From assembly GCA_903970165.1 (NCBI GenBank), contig CAJCHZ010000057.1, positions 1-50,253 on the forward strand: a stretch of DNA of 50,253 bases. The letters run 5' to 3'. Source of the DNA: Betaproteobacteria bacterium. Its GTDB lineage: Bacteria; Acidobacteriota; Terriglobia; Acidiferrales; UBA7541. Position numbers and translations under genes: made by a program. This document shows positions 42,512-49,170 of the stretch, piece by piece. Below the pieces are notes generated by a model that did no database searches, was not told the DNA's origin, and saw only the letters and a list, made by a program, of their open reading frames with translations. How positions within the stretch are numbered: position 1 is the first letter of the stretch; the number at the start of each line of letters is the position of its first letter.

Positions 42512-43416
42512 CCGCTGGCTGGGAGGAGATAGCAAGCCACAAATGGAATGCCTGCGGGGAAATAAGGCAAATCAAGTTCGAATTCGAGCCCGGATACGAG
42601 CCCGGAATCCTAATCGTGTCCACCCAGCTGTGGCTTCCTTGCGGTAACACCGACCCGGACTCTGCAATCTACGTGTTTCAGGGAATAGCTCGGCGATGGG
42701 ATCTGACCCTTGTTGCCGAATCCGATTTTGATCCTGTCGGCGAGAATGATGCTGCCGGCACGCAATATCAGATTTCGCCGCCCGACTCTCGCGGGCACTG
42801 GTTCCTGGTTGTTGCGCACGTTCCGCCTTCCTGTCGGCGTGTTCCCCCTGTTCTCCACTACAAGGCTTTGGGGCCCGGAGTAGAGCCTGAGAAACCTGTG
42901 CAGCTGCTATCCGGCCGAGAAAAAATCGATCCGTTCTTTGAGCCGGCATTCGAAATAAATGTTGAAACAGACTGGTTCGCCGTGACCGAAGGGAGAGTAA
43001 GAAAGCTTGACGGAGAATTGGGAATTGCCATTTCCCGCTACGAACTCACCGACCACCAGGTGCTGCGGACGGCTCCGTTAGCGCTCACACCGGAGGACTT
43101 TTGGGACCAGTGGGTCCAGCTGAATTGGGATGAAGCAAAGCGACGGACAAAATCTTCTTCGGACACAAGCCTGCAGGACTGGCATTCCAAATTGAGCGGC
43201 CTGGCCCCAGGCTCCGTCGAAATAGAATCGGCTCAGCAGTGCTCTGAAACTGGGGACCGCCAAAATTGGCTTTTAGAACGATCCATCGACCAGAAGCTGA
43301 ATACCTCGATTGCCGACGAGAACTTGTACATAGAAGGGCAAAAAGAGATGGTAGATTTGCTCTGGAAGCAGTCCACAAAACTCATCCGCCCTGGTGTACG
43401 GGAAAAAGCCCCCTGA
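42496..43416 (+). CDS. C-terminal part of the split secreted protein
   Basis: A frame of 306 residues if started at the TTG (42496), but the sequence in this frame is protein-like from 42448. It is acidic, Trp-rich and without membrane segments, with strands such as IRQIKFEFEPGYEPGILIVS, HWFLVVAHVPPSCRRVPPV and DHQVLRTAPLALTPEDFWDQ. I do not recognise the family. The TTG lacks a ribosome site of its own, which argues that this is the rest of the upstream signal-peptide gene rather than an independent one. It converges on ebfC. Confidence 0.6.
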   Translation: MEQLIAAGWEEIASHKWNACGEIRQIKFEFEPGYEPGILIVSTQLWLPCGNTDPDSAIYVFQGIARRWDLTLVAESDFDPVGENDAAGTQYQISPPDSRGHWFLVVAHVPPSCRRVPPVLHYKALGPGVEPEKPVQLLSGREKIDPFFEPAFEINVETDWFAVTEGRVRKLDGELGIAISRYELTDHQVLRTAPLALTPEDFWDQWVQLNWDEAKRRTKSSSDTSLQDWHSKLSGLAPGSVEIESAQQCSETGDRQNWLLERSIDQKLNTSIADENLYIEGQKEMVDLLWKQSTKLIRPGVREKAP

Positions 43417-43479
43417 CGGCGATCATTGACCATCGCCTGCCCAATTGGTGACGGCGGATTTTGAAGGAAGTTCTGTTTG

Positions 43480-43806
43480 CTAAAACAATCCGGGGATTTT
43501 GATTCCTGAGATTCCGGGGATTCCGCTGGCGATACTTTTCATTTGGTTGGCGAGCTCTTCATCCACGCGGCGCCCGGCTTCATTCACTGCGGCGCGAACT
43601 AAATCCTGCAGCATCTCCTGATCCTTGCTGTTGAAAACGTCCGGCTCGATCCGCAGCTCCACCACTTGCTTCTGGCCGTTCATCTTCACGCTGACCATGC
43701 CCCCGCCCGCCGAAGCTTCCACTGTCACGGAGTTTACCTGGCGTTGCAGGTCTTCCATCTGCTGCTTCGCTTTCGAAAGCATCTGTTGGAGCGCGCTGAC
43801 TTCCAT
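43480..43806 (-). CDS. ebfC: YbaB/EbfC nucleoid-associated protein
   Basis: A 108-residue DNA-binding dimer-forming protein: MLSKAKQQMEDLQRQVNSVT, the glycine-rich turn SAGGGMVSVKMNGQKQVVEL and the helix QDLVRAAVNEAGRRVDEELANQM. YbaB proteins coat and bend DNA. Its ATG overlaps the dnaX stop by one base (TGATG), as in most bacteria where the two are cotranscribed. The frame is open 21 bases further up, inside dnaX, but the ATG at 43806 matches the normal family start. Confidence 0.93.
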   Translation of the reverse strand: MEVSALQQMLSKAKQQMEDLQRQVNSVTVEASAGGGMVSVKMNGQKQVVELRIEPDVFNSKDQEMLQDLVRAAVNEAGRRVDEELANQMKSIASGIPGISGIKIPGLF

Positions 43807-45743
43807 CAGGATCCCTCTTGCCGCCACTTTACTTCGGAGATTTTTCCTCCGAAACGTTGCATCATCGACCGCACCATCGGATCTTTTTCAAACTGCACGC
43901 GCAATTCCTGCGTGCTGGAAGTTCCGCGCGGCACAGCCGATGCAACTGCCTCTACTTTAGCACACACGCGCACCGGGCGGCCCAGCACTTTGCTCGAAGA
44001 TGCACGGACCTTGTCGATCGAGTCGCGCCCCTCCATCATTTCCGCGAACGCGCGCTTGTCCTGCGAAAAATAAATTCGCAGCTCCGCGCCTTCCAGTTCC
44101 CAGCGTGATCCCTGTCCCACAATTTCGCCAAGGAATTTTTGCTGCGCCTGAATCGCCGCCTTGATTTCTTCCACTTGCTCCGGCGTAATTCCGTCCGCTC
44201 GTGCTGCAGTTGTGTTTTCCGTCGCGGACTCAGGCTCACACGCAGCAGCTTCCACGGAATCTGCATGCTCGGCCGCTTGCGATCCGGGGTATGGCGACTC
44301 CGCCTCGGGCAGCGCCTCACCGGCGCCCTGCGTCATTTCCGCTTCCAAAGGCGCGGTCACGACCGACTCCATAGTCGCCGCGGTTTTTATTTCTGCGCCA
44401 GCAGGCGCTGCCGCCGCCGGCGAAGCGAAACTCGGCGTTACTACCGGGCGCTGCGGTTGCAGGGGCGCAATAAATTCTGCTCTTGTTGCCACAACGTCAG
44501 TCTGCGGTGACGGCGCAAAACTCCGCACGGCTGGCATCTGGGTTGCCTTCAACGCCGGGCTGGCAAACGCGCTACCGCGTATCCCACCCGAACCCGCTGC
44601 GCCCGCGGCTACTCCGCCGCGAAGTTCCGCCAGCAACTCCTCCATCGGCGCAAGCCGCTGGGCATTAATCAAGCGCAACAAGCCCATCTCCAGATGCACC
44701 CGAGCGTCCGGCTTCCGCCGCAAATCGTCATCCGTCTGCAAAAGTATCTGAAAAAATCGCGTCAGGTCCTCTTCGCTGAACTGCGCCGCGGCTTTCGCGA
44801 GCGCAGGCCGCTGATCGGCCGTCGCTGCAATCAAATCTGAATCCGGCCCGCAAACGCGCGCAATCAAAAGATTGCGGAAATGCCTGATCGCCTCGCGGCA
44901 AAAATGCTGAAGGTTGCGCCCTTCTTTTTGAAAAGTGTGCACGAGACCAAGTGCACGGTCCGCCGAGCCTTCCGCAATCGCAGCCACGAGCTCACTCAGT
45001 GAATCCTCTGGCACAACTCCCAGCAGCTCGCGCACTTCTTTGTCCGGAATAACGTCGCCGCAATAAGCCCGCGCCTGTTCCAGCAAGGAAAGCGCATCGC
45101 GCAAACTTCCTTCCGCCATCCGCGCAATCACGGCGAGCGCGCCAGGTTCAATTTTCAAATTTTCTTTTTCGGCGATCTCTTCGATCCGCGCCGTAATTTC
45201 CGCGAACGTCAGCGCTCGAAAATGGAAATGTTGCGACCGCGACCGAATCGTATCTTCCAAATCCTCCGGCTGCGTCGTCGCCATCACGAACACGACCCGG
45301 TCCGGCGGCTCTTCCAAAGTTTTCAGCAGGGCGTTGGAAGCCTCGCCGGTCAGCATGTGCGCTTCGTCGAGAATCACCACCTTGCTTCTCGAAGCCGCCG
45401 GCGCGTAACGCACCATTTCCCGCAATTCGCGAATCTGATCAATGCCGCGATTCGACGCCGCGTCAATCTCAATTACATCCAGCGAAGTCCCTGCCGCAAT
45501 CTCTTTGCACGAATCACAAACGCCGCAAGGGTCCGCCGTGGGACCGTTCACGCAGTTCAGCGCCTTCGCAAGAATCCGCGCCGCGGTGGTTTTTCCGACG
45601 CCGCGCGCGCCGGAAAAAATATAAGCATGGGCCACCCGATTATTTTTAATCGCGTTGGCAAGCGTCGCTGTGACGTGGGTTTGTCCGACAAGATCGCGGA
45701 AAGTTTGTGGCCGATATTTCCGTGCAATGACCTGGTAGTTCAT
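43806..45743 (-). CDS. dnaX: DNA polymerase III subunit gamma/tau
   Basis: A 645-residue clamp-loader ATPase: YRPQTFRDLVGQTHVTATL, Walker A GARGVGKTTAARIL (residue 45), the zinc-binding CDSCKEI region with CVNGPTADPCGVC, DEAHML, the SRC-like sensor TIRSRSQHF, and lid helices. After about residue 375 comes an Ala/Pro-rich linker and a C-terminal tau-type domain beginning around KAAIQAQQKFLGEIVGQG. It loads the sliding clamp during replication. It is followed by ebfC in a 1-base overlap. I see no clear frameshift signal for a separate gamma form. Confidence 0.95.
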   Translation of the reverse strand: MNYQVIARKYRPQTFRDLVGQTHVTATLANAIKNNRVAHAYIFSGARGVGKTTAARILAKALNCVNGPTADPCGVCDSCKEIAAGTSLDVIEIDAASNRGIDQIRELREMVRYAPAASRSKVVILDEAHMLTGEASNALLKTLEEPPDRVVFVMATTQPEDLEDTIRSRSQHFHFRALTFAEITARIEEIAEKENLKIEPGALAVIARMAEGSLRDALSLLEQARAYCGDVIPDKEVRELLGVVPEDSLSELVAAIAEGSADRALGLVHTFQKEGRNLQHFCREAIRHFRNLLIARVCGPDSDLIAATADQRPALAKAAAQFSEEDLTRFFQILLQTDDDLRRKPDARVHLEMGLLRLINAQRLAPMEELLAELRGGVAAGAAGSGGIRGSAFASPALKATQMPAVRSFAPSPQTDVVATRAEFIAPLQPQRPVVTPSFASPAAAAPAGAEIKTAATMESVVTAPLEAEMTQGAGEALPEAESPYPGSQAAEHADSVEAAACEPESATENTTAARADGITPEQVEEIKAAIQAQQKFLGEIVGQGSRWELEGAELRIYFSQDKRAFAEMMEGRDSIDKVRASSSKVLGRPVRVCAKVEAVASAVPRGTSSTQELRVQFEKDPMVRSMMQRFGGKISEVKWRQEGS

Positions 45744-45795
45744 CTGGTTGCTTTATTTGGAACTTTCACGCTGCTTCTTCATCAGCGAAAAAACA

Positions 45796-45858
45796 TTAAT
45801 CACAACTGCAGTGCAAGCTAAAACCAAAACCAAGGAGAATAGCTCCAGCGACGATCAT
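45796..45858 (-). CDS. Possible leader peptide upstream of dnaX
   Basis: An excellent ribosome site (GGAGGAGAGTTT) is followed by an ATG and 20 codons that encode a hydrophobic peptide (VAGAILLGFGFSLH...). One base off, a second frame that ends at 45753 is also protein-like: its TTG at 45833 stands nine bases behind GGAG and gives a transmembrane stretch (VLVLACTAVVINVFSL) with a basic tail (MKKQRESSK). Only one of these, or a single shifted gene joining both, is likely to be real. It lies between the SRP RNA terminator and dnaX. Confidence 0.35.
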   Translation of the reverse strand: MIVAGAILLGFGFSLHCSCD

Positions 45859-45893
45859 AAACTCTCCTCCGATTGCCGCGCTCTCACAACTGC

Positions 45894-45920
45894 AAAAGCT
45901 GACAGTTGTTGGCTGTCAGC
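45894..45920 (-). terminator. Intrinsic terminator of the SRP RNA gene
   Basis: On the minus strand, GCTGACAG and CTGTCAGC form a perfect 8-base-pair stem with a loop of 7, followed by TTTT. It lies about 15 bases after the end of the SRP RNA. Confidence 0.75.
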
Positions 45921-45935
45921 TTCGTTTCGGCGCGA

Positions 45936-46039
45936 GGAACTTCGGGTGATCTGCGGCACCCGAGGCAATCCCGATACCGTTGCTCCCTTCCGGGCCTGGC
46001 GGGGTTCGCGGGACCTCGTTGCACAGAGCCCGAAGTTCC
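45936..46039 (-). ncRNA. ffs: Signal recognition particle RNA, small bacterial type (4.5S)
   Basis: About 104 bases. The RNA begins GGAACTTCGGG and ends CCCGAAGTTCC, so the two ends form a perfect 11-base-pair helix. The apical region contains the universal SRP motif GGCCCGGAAGGGAGCAACGG, whose GGAAG tetraloop and AGCA bulge bind Ffh. The RNA pairs with Ffh to target membrane and secreted proteins. It stands upstream of dnaX on the same strand, as in Firmicutes, and has its own terminator. I did not find a convincing -35/-10 pair. Confidence 0.9.
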
Positions 46040-46047
46040 ACGCTCCG

Positions 46048-46072
46048 GCAGCCGCGCTCGTCACGCGGCTGC
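46048..46072 (-). other. Perfect hairpin just upstream of the SRP RNA
   Basis: GCAGCCGCG and CGCGGCTGC form a 9-base-pair stem with a loop of 7 bases, 8 bases before the 5' end of the mature RNA. It has no T run on the minus strand, so it does not look like a terminator of the DinB gene; a processing signal in the precursor is possible. Confidence 0.5.
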
Positions 46073-46115
46073 GAAGAAAAGTCTAGCACACTCGGTCGGC
46101 CCGATTTTCCCGTTG

Positions 46116-46730
46116 CTAGTTTTTCGGATAATTCGGGTCGGCTTTTACTTCTAGGATTTGCTTAGTGTGGCGTTCGCTATGGGCTGCGATCAGGAGGACA
46201 AATTCGTAGGCGTCCAGCTTCACGCCCATCGGGCTATCCACTGCGTGATCTCGCAGGCCGGTGGTGGTCTTCAGGAAGTCTTCCGTTTTTGCGCGGCTTT
46301 CGACGAAGTGCTTGATGGCATCGTCTGGCGTGGCGAAGCGGTTCGTCGGGACGAGCGGCTCAGGCGCCTGCAGTTTATGCGAGCGGTCGGGAACCATGGC
46401 AAGGACGCCGTCGTCAATTTTTTTTGTATCGCGATCAGGGACGGCTGGCGCGACCATCACCTTTTCAACAACCATGCCACGAATGAAGTCTTCTGCGACG
46501 GCGATGTGCTCCATCACCTGGGCGATAGACCAGCGGTCGGGGCCAGGCTTGAAGTTCCACTGCGCTTCGGAGAGTCCTTTGGTGGCTTCGAGGACGCCCT
46601 TCTTGGTGGTTTCCAGGTACTGAAGCGCTTTCTCTTTTTCGGCGGGCGTAACTTCCTGTGCGCGGACCAGAGCGGCGCCCGTACAAGCCAGAATCGCAAT
46701 CGCTGCTGCTGCCCTCAGATGTTTGATCAT
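46116..46730 (-). CDS. Secreted DinB-like family protein
   Basis: A 204-residue protein with a signal peptide (LRAAAAIAILACTGAALVRAQ) and a four-helix DinB domain. The metal-binding histidines are present: QVMEHIAVAEDFI and AAHSERHTKQI (H-x3-H). DinB-like proteins bind metal, and some use bacillithiol or mycothiol; in this case export suggests a periplasmic hydrolase or transferase of unknown substrate. The frame is open to 46880, but the signal peptide starts at the ATG at 46730. It lies upstream of the SRP RNA on the same strand. Confidence 0.88.
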   Translation of the reverse strand: MIKHLRAAAAIAILACTGAALVRAQEVTPAEKEKALQYLETTKKGVLEATKGLSEAQWNFKPGPDRWSIAQVMEHIAVAEDFIRGMVVEKVMVAPAVPDRDTKKIDDGVLAMVPDRSHKLQAPEPLVPTNRFATPDDAIKHFVESRAKTEDFLKTTTGLRDHAVDSPMGVKLDAYEFVLLIAAHSERHTKQILEVKADPNYPKN

Positions 46731-46949
46731 GATGTGCTCGCTTTCGTTTTGTTTGATTGGAGGGAAAAGGAATGTGCCACGAACGCAGGAGAGCCTGACT
46801 GGTCGAAACTCAAAGCCAGATGAGAAGGTCCTCCGCGTTCCTAGAACTGTAGCAGCGATGCCCATCATGAGCAACGCCATGTAGCACTGAAGCTATCCTG
46901 GCGCGGACCTGACTACGCTGTGATTGCATCGACTGGAGAAAACAACCGC

Positions 46950-47837
46950 TCAATGCGCTTGGGCTACGCGGATGTTATGGGTGGGGTCGTCGATGGAGGC
47001 TTGCAGCGGCACTGTGTCCGTTAATTTGTAAGAGTTGTATTCGATGGTCAGGAGGGCGGTGCCGCCGATGCGGATTTGGCTTTCCGTTTTGTTTTGGGCG
47101 GGGAGCCAGAAGTTTTCGACTTTTTGGTATTTGTGGTTGATGGAGCTTTTTTTGATCCAGAAGGAGGGGTTTTTGGCGGGTTCGGCTTCGATGCGGGTTA
47201 CAGCGAAGTCTTTGGCGTCCACCCAGATTTTGCCGCGGTAAAGATATTTGTTTTCGGATTTGGGGATGACGTTGAGGACGTATTGGGGGGAATCGGACGA
47301 GTCTTCGTAGGCCGCGAGGGTGAAGTCGTAGTTGCGGGAAGTGAGGGCGGTGCGCAAGCGATTTTCTTCGTTGGAGGCGGCTTTCTCTTCGTCGAGCAGG
47401 CGTTTGAAAATGTGGTCGAGGATGAATTTTGTGCCGGACTGGGAGAGGATTACGAAATTTTTCTCGTTGGGGGAGTTGTAGGTAAGGCTGACAGTCATTT
47501 CGGCGTTGCGTTCGCCGAAGGGGCCGGTGTAGTGCATAGTGTACGTGCGAGTGGCCTGGAAGCTGCGGAGCGCCGCGGCGCGTTCGCGGTTTCGGGTTTC
47601 AAGTTGGAAGACGATTTGATCGACCGACAGAGATGGGATGGGGCTGGCGTTGGGCGAGGTTGAAGCTGAGCTTGAGGCTGAACGTGGGGAGACTGAGAGA
47701 GTTTGGGCGGAAGATTTCAGAGTTACACAGAGGACAATGAGAGCACCGAGGACACAGAGAAGCGCCGCGAAGAAAGCTTGCTTCTGGCGATTGGATTGAG
47801 AGATTGAGAAAAGATTTTTGCGCGTTGCCGTGCGCAT
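46950..47837 (-). CDS. LolA-like outer-membrane lipoprotein-sorting family protein
   Basis: A 295-residue exported protein with a signal peptide (KQAFFAALLCVLGALIVLC) and a Ser-rich linker (about 45-70). The remainder fits LolA-like/DUF4292-type carriers: FQATRTYTMHYTGPFGERNA, KNFVILSQSGTKFILDHIF, YRGKIWVDAKDFAVTRIEAE and VENFWLPAQNKTESQIRI. Many such proteins in acidobacteria stand alone and their lipid or lipoprotein cargo is unknown. ATG at 47837 is preferred to the longer frame (48014) because it starts directly before the signal. It follows the GT4 gene. Confidence 0.8.
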   Translation of the reverse strand: MRTATRKNLFSISQSNRQKQAFFAALLCVLGALIVLCVTLKSSAQTLSVSPRSASSSASTSPNASPIPSLSVDQIVFQLETRNRERAAALRSFQATRTYTMHYTGPFGERNAEMTVSLTYNSPNEKNFVILSQSGTKFILDHIFKRLLDEEKAASNEENRLRTALTSRNYDFTLAAYEDSSDSPQYVLNVIPKSENKYLYRGKIWVDAKDFAVTRIEAEPAKNPSFWIKKSSINHKYQKVENFWLPAQNKTESQIRIGGTALLTIEYNSYKLTDTVPLQASIDDPTHNIRVAQAH

Positions 47838-47889
47838 TGAAATGAGATTCCTTCTCAAGAAGTGCCTCCATTTATTACCGTAAGTCAAA

Positions 47890-47908
47890 GCGGGAGCAGG
47901 GCTCCCGC
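47890..47908 (-). terminator. GC-rich hairpin after the glycosyltransferase gene
   Basis: GCGGGAGC-CCT-GCTCCCGC on the minus strand is a perfect 8-base-pair stem with a 3-base loop, 8 bases after the GT4 stop; TTTGACTT follows, a poor T run. The flank GCTCCCGCACTCC (plus strand) also occurs at 15179-15191. Confidence 0.5.
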
Positions 47909-47916
47909 ACTCCCAA

Positions 47917-49170
47917 TTAGCCCAGGCGCTCTGTGGCGACTGTGGCTTGTGCTGAAAGCTTTGCCGATTTTTGCCAGCCGATGTTGTTGCGCAGTTCGCG
48001 GGCGTAGTCGGCATAGACTCCGTCGAAAATTTTGTCCCAGCTTGCGTTTACGGCGTAGGCGCGGCTGGCTTCCCGCATGGTTTGGAGCTGATGCGGGTTG
48101 TCGGCGAGATTGCGGATGTGGGCCACGAAATCGTCCGGAGTGCGGGCGATGAAGCCGGTCTCGCCAGGGATGATCAGGAATTGCGGGCCGCCTTTTTCGG
48201 TGACGATGGCGGGAACGCCGGAGGCGAGGGCCTCGAGGACCACGTTCCCGTAGGTGTCGGTGCGGGAAGGGAAGACGAAGACGTCCATGGAGGCGTAGGC
48301 GGCGGCTAGGGATTCGCCGCTTAGGACGCCGGTGAAGTCGGCTTTGTCCATGTTGGCGCGGAGCCAAGGCTCTTCGGCGCCCTGGCCGACGATCAGGAAA
48401 CGGAAGTCGGAGAAGCCGGAGTCGAGAAGAGAGTCTTCGAGCTCAGCGAGGAAGCGGATGTTTTTTTCTTTGGTGAGGCGGCCAACGTATCCGATGGTTA
48501 GGGGGCGGCAGTCGAGGTCGCGCGCGCCAGCCCCGGATTGGGAGTCGCGGGGCTTGAAGAGATTGGAATTTACGCCGCGGTGCATGGGGTAGACGGGTTT
48601 GTTGGTGCGAGACGCAAGCAACTCCATGAGTTCCTGATTGGGCGCGAAAAGCATTTGCGCGATTTTGTAAAAGCGCAAAGTGGCGGAGAGAGAGGACTCG
48701 CGGAAGAACGCTCCGATTTTTGTGCGCAGGTTTGCAGGGAGAAAGCTGAACATCGGATTGGTGCGTTGTTCGAGATATTCATGGACGTTGGTATGCCAGG
48801 AAGCGGCCAGGGGGACGCGCAGACGATGGGCAAGAAAGACGCCGAGTTGGCCAACGTCGCTGGGGCCAGTGACATGGATGACGTCGGGGTTGAAAGCGCG
48901 CAGGCCTTTTTCTACCGAGGAGATATGGCGCCAGAAGGCAAAATCGAAGACGTGGTTTTTATCGAGCGCAAAACCGATGGGACCGCGGCGGCGAGTCATG
49001 CGCGTGACGGAGCCGTCCGTCTCAACGGAGTCTTGCGTGCCGCCGCAAACGGTCAGGAAGGGGAGTCCGCGTTTTCGCGCGAACGCCTCAAACTGGCGGC
49101 TGGTGTTCGCCACCCCGTCGATTTCGGCGTAGGTATCCGGAAAGAATGCGACTCGTGGATAGTCTGCCAT
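47917..49170 (-). CDS. GT4-type glycosyltransferase
   Basis: A 417-residue retaining glycosyltransferase of the GT-B fold. The N-terminus VAFFPDTYAEIDGVANTSRQ is the acceptor-side loop of the MgtA/alpha-mannosyltransferase-like group. Later motifs are IHVTGPSDVGQLG, GVNSNLFKP, GYVGRLTKEKNIRFLAEL and the nucleotide-binding TDTYGNVVLEALASGVPAIV, which replaces the first Glu of the usual E-x7-E by Asp. It likely adds a hexose to a lipid or glycan. It overlaps the PHP-like gene upstream by 118 bases in another frame. Confidence 0.88.
   Translation of the reverse strand: MADYPRVAFFPDTYAEIDGVANTSRQFEAFARKRGLPFLTVCGGTQDSVETDGSVTRMTRRRGPIGFALDKNHVFDFAFWRHISSVEKGLRAFNPDVIHVTGPSDVGQLGVFLAHRLRVPLAASWHTNVHEYLEQRTNPMFSFLPANLRTKIGAFFRESSLSATLRFYKIAQMLFAPNQELMELLASRTNKPVYPMHRGVNSNLFKPRDSQSGAGARDLDCRPLTIGYVGRLTKEKNIRFLAELEDSLLDSGFSDFRFLIVGQGAEEPWLRANMDKADFTGVLSGESLAAAYASMDVFVFPSRTDTYGNVVLEALASGVPAIVTEKGGPQFLIIPGETGFIARTPDDFVAHIRNLADNPHQLQTMREASRAYAVNASWDKIFDGVYADYARELRNNIGWQKSAKLSAQATVATERLG

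Noticed and set aside
44745..44765. T-run in dnaX as a frameshift site for a gamma form
   Set aside because: The run lies within the conserved ATPase core (about residue 330) and does not fit a standard slippery heptamer in this frame.
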